A stretch of 64,000 bases of DNA from Panulirus ornatus (GCF_036320965.1 NC_092231.1:1539197-1603196); one strand, 5' to 3'. Positions 33,939-45,254 are shown, counted from the stretch's first letter. Numbers and translations are program-made. Notes: generated by a model not told the origin, from the letters alone.

Positions 33939-34812
33939 AAAGATTTTGGTGTTGAGTGGCGGCTCGTGGGTGAGTGGAGGAGGGAGGCATGTTGCCCGGC
34001 TGGCAGTACCAGGGGGTCCGTACCCTCCATGCCAGCGACTCCTGGCTACTGATGTAGTGATTCTGTTTTTCCTCACGGGAGGGAGGAGAATCCGTGGTTT
34101 ACGATTATCCTTATGTCATAGGCTACGTTAGGTAACGAGTTATTAGTTATAAGTAGACAAATAACTAGGGGAGTAGTGTGTCAGGTCTGTACTCCTACCT
34201 GTCAACAGACGAGATCATTCAGTCTTGAGTTTTGTGCTAATTCATTACTTAGATTTGCCCTTAATTTGGGATATCTTATAGAATAGGTGGCATGACATCG
34301 TTGGGTACACAGACAAACTTCAAAGACAGCACTATCGATACACAAAAGTTTGCCTATGTGTAGGACGGTCATTAATTACACCCATCTTAAGAAAAAACGC
34401 ACTGACCTGCAGTCACGTCAAGATACAGCTTTGGTTACATTAAAACTTAGAGACGTACACGGGCAAATTCGTATACTCTTGAATATTTTACAAAAACAAA
34501 CCACCGAAAATACTCTTGGACATTAAAGTACGTCTACGTCGGTGGGGAAAATTGTCCCTGAAGTACAGGGTTTAGGTCACATCCATAGACTTGCACGTGA
34601 TATTAGGAAGAAACGGGTTGACATTTCATTTGACACTATGTAGTCTACAGTTTTTGAAGTAGAATATTACTTGGCAAGAGAAGTCATAAAAGATTACAGT
34701 AATAGAATACTGCGTGAATGGAAATATAGATATAAAGAATAACTATATAGATGGGGCCCCCACAAGTATGCACTTCACGTCCCGTATATTGTAGATATTT
34801 GCATGACAACCG

Positions 34813-34820
<8 letters not shown>

Positions 34821-34868
<48 letters not shown>
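34821..34868 (+). repeat. (TA)24 microsatellite
   Basis: In the myosin intron. Confidence 0.97.
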
Positions 34869-34871
<3 letters not shown>

Positions 34872-35100
34872 GAGGGAGTAGGGAAGGTGGGCTCATTTGA
34901 GGGCGATAAGATCCTCTCTTGCAACTTTTCACTCTTACTATCTGCTGCAATGATGTGTATATTTTTTTGCCTGTTATTTATTAAGTGTAGGTTTTGTTGG
35001 TATTGGTATATGTTTAATTAATATTTTTCGTGTATTTCTTGAATAGGCTTTTATGAATAGAATTGTAAAATTTTCATTGGAATGATTACTTTATTATTAG

Positions 35101-35125
35101 GGAAAAACAGGCTTAAACGACAGCA

Positions 35126-35187
<62 letters not shown>

Positions 35188-35420
35188 CCCTGGGGATAGG
35201 GGATTAAGAATACTTCCCACGTATTCCCTGCGTGTCGTAGAAGGCGACTGAAAGGGGAGGGAGCGGGGGGCTGGAAATCCTCCCCTCTCATTTTTTTTTT
35301 TTTTTTTTTCAAAAAGAAGGAACAGAGGGGGCCAGGTGAGGATATTCCAAAAAAGGCCCAGTCCTCTGTACTTAACGCTACCTCGCTAGCGCGGGAAATG
35401 GCGAATGGTTTAAAAGAAAA

Positions 35421-35510
<90 letters not shown>

Positions 35511-35541
35511 AAAGTTGCTGTCGTGTAAGCCTGTTTTTCCC
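35101..35541. repeat. Inverted repeat enclosing (TA)n-SINE-(TA)n
   Basis: 35101-35130 and 35512-35541 are reverse complements at 28 of 30 positions (GGAAAAACAGGCTTAAACGA ... TGTAAGCCTGTTTTTCC). Inside lie (TA)27 at 35131-35184, SINE copy 2, (TA)33 at 35423-35488 and (TG)11 at 35489-35510. Confidence 0.85.
35185..35422 (+). mobile_element. SINE-like element flanked by (TA)n, copy 2
   Basis: The same family as 13267-13505, sharing TTCCCTGCGTGTCGTAGAAG, the internal poly-T, GGCCCAGTCCTCTGT and the CGCTACCTCGCTAGCGCGGG tail, then an A-rich end. (TA)n tracts lie on both sides, and a 30-bp inverted repeat lies outside them (35101-35130 and 35512-35541). Confidence 0.8.
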
Positions 35542-36659
35542 CCTCATACCATTATTACTACAGCGAAAATGTTTTTTTCCTACCTCAATTTTGCGAAAAA
35601 CCAGTGTTTAGAAAATACAGTGTATGCAATGTTAGGAATAACCTGTTCGTTTATATAAACAAACCAGATGTATTTATGTATTTCCCATGGTGTTTTATTA
35701 ACTGTATACTCTTCCATATATTTAGGCAGTTTAAGATATTTTGTTAACGATGCCTAATGTTAATAGAACATTTGGGTAAATATTTGAGAAAAAATTGACA
35801 CTTTTTATGTATGATCTGGTTTGCTCAAAAACTTCCAAGTTTTAGTTGTGGTACAGTATGACCGTTTAGATCTTTCATTTCCTTTTGCTAGTGATCTTGA
35901 CATGACTGGAGTTACTGAATGACACTATTATTAAGCAAACGTGAGGGGAATTTACAATCTGTGAAGAGTATTCTCGCCGTCTCTTCAAAGTGAGAGTGGT
36001 GAATTTTGACCATGACAGAATATAGTTATACGGTGATTTGGAAGACTAAATATATTCGCTCCTACCCATCAGTGGTAGTGTGAAGTATTCAGAACATTGC
36101 GAGGTGAATGGCTCCTCAACAGACGGAGGAGCAGCGCCCGCTTAACCGTGACGTCATACTCCTACTTTGGCATTCCTCGATCTCCTTTGGTTGCCAGGCA
36201 CCAATAGTCTTGCTTTGGTTCGTTTTCCATCTTGGAAGTTTGTCGTTTATTGGACTCATTGTCGTACCCTAAGGTTTCCGTGTAAGAAGTGACCTTACGA
36301 GAGGAATTTAGGTTACAAGTGTCGTGTCCAGAAATAGCTTTGAATAGGTTGGGGTACCACTACATCCGTGCGGATCGTTGTTGAAACTTATTTATTTCAT
36401 TATTTTGAGTTAGTTGGGCTTGGTAGATTTTCACCCGTATTTTAATTGGTTTTATTCAGCATTAGGTAAATGGATGTTACCATTCAATTGATTTTTTTAT
36501 CAGCTCGAGTTCACATATTAGATAGATTGATAGCACTTACTAAGGATGGTGTTGAGGTGTACAGAATACAATTGATTTTTTTTTTTATTTTGCTTATGTC
36601 ATACAGGCAGTTATATCGGTGCATTTGCAGCTAGAAAATGTATATAAGCGAATGAGGTA

Positions 36660-36703
36660 TTTTGTTCCTAGCGCTACGTTGCTAACGCGGGAAACTGCGA
36701 ACA

Positions 36704-36708
<5 letters not shown>
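36660..36708 (+). mobile_element. Truncated SINE/LINE tail
   Basis: TAGCGCTACGTTGCTAACGC, GGGAAACTGCGAACAAAAA matches only the last about 45 nt of the 13.3- and 35.2-kb elements and again runs straight into (TA)n. It is a minimal 5'-truncated insertion or a relic. Confidence 0.6.
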
Positions 36709-36772
<64 letters not shown>

Positions 36773-36775
36773 TAT
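36709..36775 (+). repeat. (TA)n microsatellite
   Basis: Follows the truncated SINE/LINE tail; one TG interruption. Confidence 0.97.
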
Positions 36776-37714
36776 GGTTTTAAGCAAAAGCATTTCTTTT
36801 TAGTGGACACAATCCTGCTTTAGTCCATGGAGGACTAGTATTTGTATCAGCACTTCCCATGTTGTATTTGATCAGTAAGGATTTGGAAAGTACACTGTAC
36901 TAGATTTCGTTAAAAGAAAAGGGCTGGGGGGGGGGAGGTTAATGCTGGAAAGTGAGGGTGGTGGTGTGACCTTGCCACGCGAGGGTTAAAGCCCCATGTG
37001 GTTCAGGGTGACAACGGACCAAGCTAATCTCCCTGTGGTACGCTCTGGGAACTCCCGTGTTGCAGAGGCTGGCATGGGACCCTCTTGTAATTTTTTTTTT
37101 TTTTTTTTTTTTGTAATTTGTGATGGAGTTAGAAGCATATTTTTATGAAGCAGGGGTTTTCTTATTTTTCTGATAGTGAACTAAAGTGTACAGGAATTTT
37201 ATATCTTTTTCGTGTATTGGGACTTTAGGAATGATATTTACTTTGAGACCAAAATGCAGCAATCAGAGCCCAGCATTCTCTCTTTCAAGACCGACATTAT
37301 CAGACAAAACCCTGAGATGGTGACCAAAAGATCGGGTGTGTTATGTGTAGGAAGTAATTAATATGGACATATTAGTTGATAAGGAGACGGTATAGTTTTG
37401 ATTTTAGGATCATAAATGGAAAATAGTACGTGTTTCTTTCCCCCTTGGAACGTTTATCCTTTAATTCATAGATAAGGAAATAATTATTTGAATCGTACGG
37501 AAGAATAGCAGCTCTCGACTCTATAATAAGGCGCTTTAGCCAAGGTAGTCATTAGTCCACGTGATTATTGGGTTGCTTATTGTTGAGTAATTGCTTCAGT
37601 ACGTAATGAGGACCAGTAACAATAGTCACTATCGTGGCCTGGAGCTTGCATACCATACCCGGGGGCGCACGACGATGACCCTGGCTACAGCCGACTCTCT
37701 CATGCTTACTGTAG

Positions 37715-37865
37715 ACATTGTCTTGTTTTTAGCAATACGTAGGTTCGAATCCCGGTTGCGGCAGCCGATTCACAGTCAATCCAGTTGTTCATTCTCCCTA
37801 ACTGCAGATTAGTAAAAAGAAAGATACCTGGCTCTGGCTAGGGCGCATATAATATCGTTAATGAG
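37715..37865 (+). mobile_element. tRNA-derived SINE, same family
   Basis: B box GGTTCGAATCCCGG at about 37742-37755, then GCGGCAGCCGATTCACAGTC and AATCCAGTTGTTCATTCTCC, aligned with the 4.99-kb body. The downstream CTGGCTCTGGCTAGGGC also matches (CTGGCTCAGGCTAG). The A-box part is eroded. Confidence 0.65.
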
Positions 37866-38018
37866 ACGGCCTTGATAAGGGCATTCGGTTGCCCATGACG
37901 CTACAGCTAAAAAAAAAAAAAATGAAAATCTCAAACTCGAGTTGTTTGGACGATAGTGCTATCTATAATTGTAATGTCTACCGGTTGACTGATGAAGCTT
38001 GTGTGCAACTTCCCATGT

Positions 38019-38130
38019 CAGCACGACAGTACAGCCTTTATGCATGAGGGTACTGTCCTTTGGTATGATGATGCAGCATGTAATCTGATCGTATCATTGG
38101 TCTCGATTATCGTATCGTCTTACTCAAGGT
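38019..38130. mobile_element. Palindromic MITE, diverged fragment
   Basis: GCACGACAGTACAGCCTTTA and TTTGGTATGATGATGCAG match the family, followed by a weak inverse part (CGTATCGTCTTACTCAAGG). Old copy. Confidence 0.4.
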
Positions 38131-38698
38131 TCATGCATTCGTGCACGGGAGGCTTGTTTCCAGTCACAGATTACGCGAATCTGGTCGAACCCATTTTTTG
38201 AAACCCCATGATGAATGGTTCGTACTTGTTACAGGCAACAGTTTACACGCTAATTGGTGTGATTAGTGATCACTAATTCCCTGTACATTTGCAGAAGTGA
38301 TCCGGTCAGCTTTTAACCTCTTGATGTGCAATTTGCTGTATCCCATGCCTTAGGAGGACTGCCTCAGCCCTAGAGGTCTTTGATTTTTCTTTCCTCGTAG
38401 AGGGCATGACACAGGAAACGAGCGTGCCTCAGTCGAGGCCGAGATCGGATGAAAGGAATTGTACCAGGGTGGTGGCATAACGCACTTTCCTCGTGAGGCT
38501 GGTCTGGGCATAAACTGTGGGAAGCAGCAGCCAGACGCTCCCCGCGGCTTGGACACAGGCAGACAACTCATGAAAGCAGGGTTGCTGTTCATTTGAAACT
38601 CTTTCCTCAGCTGTATTTTTGTAAATAGACATTGCTTGATTAGTCTTGTAAGAAGAGTGTAAGGTCCTGTTGCCCACGCCATATTGTCTCGTCCAGAA

Positions 38699-38727
38699 CT
38701 ATCTTATCCTTGTGGCCGATAAGATAG
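38699..38727. repeat. Perfect 10-bp hairpin with paired GATA sites
   Basis: CTATCTTATC, a 9-nt loop, then GATAAGATAG. Each arm contains a GATAAG-type motif. In the myosin intron. Confidence 0.7.
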
Positions 38728-39909
38728 CTGCCTGGAGAGAACGACTCGACACTGATTTTTGAGCATGGCTGAGCTTCACGTAGTGGCGACATCTGTAAAA
38801 CATCATGGTTAATGTTGCTGTCATGAAATTGTGAATTTCAAAAACTTTTTTCCTGTATGTTGCGCCCTCCCGTGCTTGTACCTAACTCCTTCCCTTGCGT
38901 TTACCTTACCCTGCTTGTACTTTACGCTTTCCTTGGCGTTTACCTTATGCCTTCCTTTACCTTTACCTTACGCTTACGCATTCCTCTGCTTTTATCATTT
39001 GCCTTTCTCTGCATTTTCTGAACGTTTACCTTACTCATTTTTCCCTTACGTTTACCCTACTTAAATATACAAAGCTGGTTTCCACCATCATAGGTAGGTT
39101 TGGCCGAAGCCACACTTGCTCTCCAGATCAATTTGGCTGTTTGAGTTCGCGGCCGCATATCCTTCCTAGCTTGTCTCTTGGAATGTACATTTCCTACGGA
39201 CTCTCTATGGCCTTGTTAGATGGTTACAGTCTCTGGATTTTACGCTTGCATTTTCATTTTACGCCGATTTTGCGGTCTTTCTCCCCTGCAGCATATTTGG
39301 CAACCAGATTCCTTTGAAAGGTCCTGATCTACCCGCCTGTTTAATGCTGTAGCTCTCCATCTGTCATACGTTGTGAAAACTGGCTGGTCAGGTAAGCCTT
39401 GGATGAAACTGCTCATATTTCCCTGTTTATGGGTTCCCAAACATGGGCTCCTGGCGTTTATTCTGTTTTTTCCCATGTTTCCTGATGCATCTCTGCATTG
39501 TAGTGTTTTCGGTGTTGACCGATATCAGAGTGTAGTTTCTTTGATCCTGTTACATTTGTATTTCCTTATTGTTGTACAAGTAATTGATGCGGAACTTTTG
39601 TGTTGGCATCTTGTTAGACAACTCGAAGTTGAGGAACTGTCAAGATGCGACTGTAGTTCTCGGCGGAAGCGCTGAGATGGCCTGTTTGCAACACCGTTTT
39701 CACTGTTTGTTACGAGCATGTACAACCATCTCCCCACGTGCCTGTATAACTAAGGTACGAATTGCATGTCTGATGTCAATAGTGACAGCATTGTACAGCA
39801 ATTGTAACTGCTCTTGAAGGGTCTGGTCAGAGGCCACATGGTTACTGCTACTACTTTTTCTCACATGTGATATGTCGTAACCAAGTAGTTACACATTCGT
39901 GATTTTTTT

Positions 39910-39990
39910 TAATCTCTTGAGCACGACGGTGCGGCCTTTATGCTCGGCGATACTACCTTTTAGTATGAAGGCCCAAGGGCTGCCAAGGCC
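39910..39990. mobile_element. Palindromic MITE, left-end fragment
   Basis: TTAATCTCTTGAGCACGACG followed by GTGCGGCC and TTTAGTATGAAGGCCC. Only the left half is recognisable. Confidence 0.5.
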
Positions 39991-41131
39991 GTGACGATGA
40001 CCGAGCTGGTCTGGTTGTGTTAGGTCGAGTCTACAACTGTCATGCCGTGACGCCGTCATGGGGTATTGGTTGGTGTGCGTGTAGGGCTGAGGTTACTCAG
40101 AGCGGGATCAATATTGTGTGACTCACACCTGTTGAGCATCAGTCATAGGTTGCCCAGTGAATTAACCTTGTGTTCATGATGCGCTCTAGTTTTTCGCCAG
40201 CATTTCGCACCGATAAAGTGTACAGTCAAGTCGCTGGTGTGGTAGCTGTTCACTGGTAGTTGTGTGTGTGTGGTTCGTGTGGTAGGGGTTGGCTCTATGG
40301 CCGAGTTCATGTTAGCCGAGTCATACATGGCACGTCTGTAGGACATGTTCACATCATTAAGGAGTACGTGATTACTGGGGTCGTTAGTCATCACAGGTGG
40401 CAGGACGCCATTAAAATCTTCTACTTTATAAAACCTTAGATTTGCGCCTGACTGGAATATTTTTTTCCAAACATTTCTCGAAGTGTGGACCTATAGAGTG
40501 TCGTGCACAGTATGACACTGTATTTCTGCACGTAGCTACCACAAGCTGTGGTCTTCATAAAAGTTTTGAGTGAAGGTAGAGGTTTCTTAGGTCTGAAGAT
40601 GAGGTGTTTGGTGAAATGAAGAGGTTAGCAAGGGATGAGACGAGTCGGGGGGATGACGGGGTAGGCATAGTTGACTAGTTATGCTACAGGAGCGTGAGGC
40701 GAGACGATAAGGTGGGAGAACCGTGGCTTTACGGCGGGTAGGGGACGTTGACGCCTAAGTGGAAGGGAAGACAGGGGCAGAGGTCGCCCCAGGCTGATGG
40801 ACAAGAGGTGGAGGTCCCACAGGATGGAGGAAGCAGGTGACGATACCTTTGTAGGGAGCTGGAGGGAGTTGGATAACTATGAAGTGGGGGGTGGGAATGA
40901 AAGGAAGACAGGTCATTGGAATGGAAGGGAGAGGTCAGCTGAGGTTGGAGGGCCAAGAGTAGGAGGTGGAGAGGTGAGAGGGAGCTGGGGTCAAAGATCA
41001 CTGGAAGAGAGAGGGGGCAAGGGTCTGAGGTTGAAGGGTGAAAGAGGTCAAGAGGGAGCTGGAGGTTGGAGGGGGAAAAGGGGAAGAGTTAACTGCAGAT
41101 GGGGGCAAGAGTCAAAGGTCGTTGATAAAGG

Positions 41132-41133
<2 letters not shown>

Positions 41134-41173
<40 letters not shown>
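41134..41173 (+). repeat. (AG)20 microsatellite
   Basis: At the end of a 450-bp purine-rich stretch (40720-41173). Confidence 0.95.
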
Positions 41174-41174
<1 letters not shown>

Positions 41175-41433
41175 ATGAAACGTGAAGAGCATTACGGTAG
41201 GAGATTAGTAGAACATATGAGTCACATCAGTGAGTAATGCTGCTCTCCTCCCCTCCCCACCTCCCCCGCACTTACACCTCCCTCCACCCTCCCACACCAC
41301 CACCCCTCCCCCCGCACGTCTCACACCTGCCTGGGAACACCTGTACACCGGGCGGCGCCATACTTGTGTAGCTATGACTTGTTGCCGGTTACATCGTGCG
41401 GGTGGGTGGTGACTCACGCAGTGACCCCATGAA

Positions 41434-41520
41434 CACTTGGCTTGGATCACGACCGCACGACTCCTGAACACGGTGATGTGGCTCTTGGCCTCTGACCCCA
41501 ACCTTAAGTTGTGGCGCTTG
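41434..41520. mobile_element. Palindromic MITE, diverged fragment
   Basis: CTTGGATCACGACCGCACGA, then CTGAACACGGTGATG and CTTGGCCTCTGACCCCAACC resemble the left half and centre. Weak. Confidence 0.3.
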
Positions 41521-41576
41521 TCAAGGGGGTGGAGGTTGTCACTCTGGTCAAGTGGGTGGTGGGTGTGGCACTGGTG

Positions 41577-41672
41577 AGGGTGGCGGTGGTTGTGGCACAG
41601 GTCAAAGGTGCGGTGGTTGTAGCGCAGGTCAAAGGTGCGGTGGTTGTAGCACAGGTCAAAGGGGTGGAGAGC
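41577..41672 (+). repeat. Minisatellite, 27-bp unit
   Basis: GCGGTGGTTGTAGCGCAGGT plus CAAAGGT repeats three to four times; looser GGTGGGTGTGGCACTGGTCA variants flank it from 41510 to 41740. Confidence 0.8.
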
Positions 41673-42491
41673 TTGATACTGGTCAAGAGGTGGTGGGTGT
41701 GGCACTGGTCAGGGTGGCGATGGAGGGTGTGGCTTTGGTCGAGTGGAGTGCAAGTAGGGGTAACATGGGCACTGCTACCTCTCCCGTTACTGTGGTATAA
41801 ACAAGTTAGGAGGAGACACAGTGGGACGACTTTTAACGAGTTGTGAGTTCTTGTGACCCTTGTCTGTACGCGCGAGCAGTGGTTAATGGTTTCGCAGCAT
41901 AATGCAATTTTACTTATCCCCATTGCTGACCCCAGTTTGGTCATTTATGCCTACAACTCCCGGACAGCCTCAGATGTTGTAGTCTTTATTGTTGCTTAGA
42001 ATTTTGTGTCGCCTGCGTAGCGTGGCAGATGCTGTGGGAATCTTGTCTGGCAGCTCGTCCGCTGTCTCTTGGTCAGTCCTGGAGAGTTGAGTCACTGACC
42101 TGCAACCTGACCCAGGTCATAACTTGAAAACTCTCGCTCTGTTGTTACTGAGGAAACGTTATAGCTGCAGGTGTTCTCACCATCTCTGGTATTGAGTGAC
42201 ATATGATACATAGCTCACTTGTGTGTGTTTTATCCCCCATATAAGAAAAAGAATAGAACTTGGAACTTAACTTCGTTCATAACTTGAAGAAAAGGTCACC
42301 ACAGGTTATGGAACTAAGTGGAACGCTTGTGCTTTTGGTATATTCCAGACGATATTTCCCTCCCCCCCGTTGACTATGGTGTGGCCACAGCAGGGGATAC
42401 GAGTGCTCCTTGGAACACATAAGATTATATAGTCTTGTTCGCGTGATGGATGACGACTTGACAAACGAAACTAGCGCGTGGTTTTCCATTG

Positions 42492-42625
42492 TTAAACCCT
42501 GGAACACGACGGCACGACCCTTTCGTATATTGGCCTGACCTTTCATATGACCCTTAAGGGTGAGGTCACAGTTCAGGACATCATACCCAAGGGTTGATAC
42601 CATCGTACACTTGGTGTCAGATTAC
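42492..42625. mobile_element. Palindromic MITE copy in the myosin intron
   Basis: Starts TTAAACCCTGGAACACGACG; the centre is GGCCTGACCTTTCATATGAC and CCTTAAGGGTGAGGTC, then CATCATACCCAAGGGTTG. Right-end TTAA not seen. Confidence 0.65.
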
Positions 42626-42715
42626 CGTACCGTAGTAGACACAGTCAAGTAAGGGTAACAATTATGACATTGAAGGTAAGGTCGATAGTGAAGGTAGAAA
42701 TGGGATGAAAACTGT

Positions 42716-44036
42716 TAATTGGTTATGGTGGTAGCAAGGCAGAGGTTGTTGTTGGTTATGGTGGTAGCAGGGCAAGGGTTGGTGGTTATGGTGGTAGAAG
42801 GGCAAGGGTTGATCGTCGTGGTGGTGGTAGCAGGGGAAGGGTTGTTGGTGGTTATGGTGGTGATATGGTGGTAGAAGGGCAAGGGTTTGGTTGTGGTAGA
42901 AGGAAGGTTATCGTGTGTGGTGGTAGCAGGGAAGGTGTTGTGGTTTGGTGTAGCAGGCAAGGGTTGGTGGTGATAATGGTGGTAGCAGGGCAAGGGTTGT
43001 TGGTGGTTATGGTGGTAGCAGGGCAAGGGTTGGTGTTATGTGGTAAGGCAAGGTTGATGTCGTGTGTTGGTAGAGGGCAAGGTGTGGTGGTTGGTGGTGA
43101 GAGGTTGTGGTGAATGGTGGTAGCAGGGCAAGGGTTGTTGGTGGTTATGGGGTAGCAAAGGGCAAGGGTTGTTGGTGTTATGGTGTAGGAGTTGGTGGTT
43201 TATGTGGTAGTAGGGCAAGGGTTGTTGGTGGTTGTGGTGATAGTAGGGCAAGGGTTGTTGGTGGTTTGGTGGTAGTAGGGCAAGGGTTGTTGGTGGTTAT
43301 GGGGGTAGCAGGGCAAGGGTTGTTGGTGGTTATGGGTGTAGCAGGGCAAGGGTTGTTGGTGGTTTATGGTGGTAGTAGGGCAAGGGTTGTTGGTGGTTGT
43401 GGTGATAGTAGGGCAAGGGTTGTTGGTGGTTATGGTGGTAGCAGGGCAAGGGTTGTTGGTGGTTATGGTGGTAGCAGGGCAAGGGTTGTTGGTGTTGGTT
43501 ATGGTGGTATTAGGGCAAGGGTTGTTGGTGTTGGTTATGGTGGTAGTAGGGCAAGGGTTGTTGGTGTTGGTTATGGTGGTAGTAGGGCAAGGGTTGTTGG
43601 TGGTTATGGTGGTAGCAGGGTAAGGGTTGTTGGTGTTGGTTATGGTGGTAGCAGGGCAAGGGTTGTTGGTGTTGGTTATGGTGGTAGTAGGGCAAGGGTT
43701 GTTGGTGTTGGTTATGGTGGTAGCAGGGCAAGGGTTGTTGGTGTTGGTTATGGTGGTAGCAGGGTAAGGGTTGTTGGTGTTGGTTATGGTGGTAGCAGGG
43801 CAAGGGTTGTTGGTGTTGGTTATGGTGGTAGTAGGGCAAGGGTTGTTGGTGGTTATGGTGGTAGCAGGGTAAGGGTTGTTGGTGTTGGTTATGGTGGTAG
43901 CAGGGCAAGGGTTGTTGGTGTTGGTTATGGTGGTAGTAGGGCAAGGGTTGTTGGTGGTTATGGTGGTAGCAGGGTAAGGGTTGTTGGTGTTGGTTATGGT
44001 GGTAGTAGGGTAAGTGAAGGTTAGTAAGTCCAGTAA
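42716..44036 (+). repeat. Large G-rich minisatellite, 33/36-bp units
   Basis: About 1.3 kb of GGTTATGGTGGTAGCAGGGC plus AAGGGTTGTTGGT, with or without an extra GTT, giving 33- and 36-bp units. The left third (42716-43250) is degraded and the right two-thirds homogeneous. Because both unit sizes divide by three, a 305-codon Gly/Arg frame on + and a His/Gln/Pro frame on - stay open; neither is a credible protein. The G-rich strand is the myosin sense strand. Confidence 0.9.
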
Positions 44037-44194
44037 GGTTGTTTGTAAGGTTAGTAGTTAAGTGGTAGGGGATGTGTAGATAAAGCTGGGTGTGCCCTTT
44101 ATCACGGACCGCTGGCTGCCTTCCATATTTGGGTTTCCTGTACAGCAAGCTTTCTCTGCCACTCCCCTCCATACCTACCTGAGTCGACTTGGCA

Positions 44195-44410
44195 GTGCAT
44201 GGCCAAGGGGATGATAGTGGTGGCAGGCCATGATGGGGCAGGCCAAGGGCTAGTGGTCGCAGGCCAAGAGGATTATGAGGGCAGGCCACTGGCTAGTTAT
44301 GGCAGGACAAGAGGATGATGGGGCAGGCCAAGGGCTAGTAGTGGCAGGCCAAGGGGATGATTATGGCTGACTGGGTAGTTGGAGATGGGTGGCCAAGGGG
44401 GTGTCAGTGG
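44195..44410 (+). repeat. Degenerate minisatellite, about 40 bp unit
   Basis: GGCAGGCCAAGGGCTAGTAG and GGCCAAGGGGATGAT-type units recur about six times. Confidence 0.65.
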
Positions 44411-44540
44411 CTGGCCAATAGAAAGCTCACATCTTGACAAGATAAATTCCCAAAAGTTTTAGTTGATAAATTGATTGTATACAGTGTATGTAAGCTTGTC
44501 TAATGAACCACCAATTTTGTAACAACTTGTGTAACCAGCA

Positions 44541-44604
44541 TCTGCCCAATAGGGTCTGGCGAAGGCCCTTCGTGACCTCTGTGATCCTTTTTGCGCTACC
44601 ACTC
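44541..44604 (-). repeat. Short interspersed repeat shared with 23.2 kb
   Basis: Reverse complement reads GAGTGGTAGCGCAAAAAGGA, GGTCACGAAGGGCCTTCGCC, AGACCCTATTGGG. Same family as 23186-23245 with about 20% differences. Confidence 0.55.
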
Positions 44605-44783
44605 GTATGATGAGAGTTGAGTGTATAATGAACACGCGGCTGACAGCGGCACAAATCAGTCAAAATGACACGATCACGATCCTGTGTGTCGCCTCATAAT
44701 GGTACCTGGCGTGGTTGTAATTACAAGTTCAGAAACTAAGTTTTACAAAAAATCAAAAGTGACGAAAAGTTAAACATTAATTG

Positions 44784-44785
<2 letters not shown>

Positions 44786-44850
<65 letters not shown>

Positions 44851-44909
44851 CAGGAGCAACAGATATTATTTGCCTGGAAGATTTTTGTATTCTGAATCAT
44901 TTTCATTTA

Positions 44910-44985
<76 letters not shown>
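44786..44985 (+). repeat. Two (CT)n tracts 65 bp apart
   Basis: 44786-44847 and 44913-44985, separated by unrelated sequence. Confidence 0.97.
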
Positions 44986-44989
<4 letters not shown>

Positions 44990-45189
44990 CGCTTCCCATT
45001 CTGCACGAATTTTGGCGCCGCAAAAAACTTATGGTTGTTGTTCTAGTGTTGTGGGTGCAGGTGAGGCCCTTCCCATGGTGGCCAGGGCCTCCCTCCTGCG
45101 GCTGACGGGTTTTGCTTCCAGCTGGTTTAAAGTTTGAGAACAGAAAACGGTATTGAAGGATTTCTTGTTTGGCTGTTGTGGTCTCCCTT

Positions 45190-45192
<3 letters not shown>

Positions 45193-45253
<61 letters not shown>
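45193..45253 (+). repeat. (TC)30 microsatellite
   Basis: Third CT tract within 500 bp. Confidence 0.97.

Positions 45254-45254
<1 letters not shown>

Noticed and set aside
33930..34052. Extension of the myosin frame past residue 115
   Set aside because: Homology ends exactly at GTAAGT; the following [10 protein letters not shown]... is intronic and soon stops.
33558..34076. 172-codon minus-strand ORF opposite the myosin exon
   Set aside because: It is an antisense shadow of the conserved myosin coding sequence.
41205..41944. His/Thr/Asp-rich minus-strand ORFs (166 and 146 codons)
   Set aside because: They are driven by the 27-bp minisatellite and flanking degenerate repeats.
43107..44024. 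305-codon Gly/Arg-rich ORF
   Set aside because: It is a translated minisatellite whose 33- and 36-bp units divide by three; the opposite strand is open too, and there is no domain, start context or flanking exon structure.
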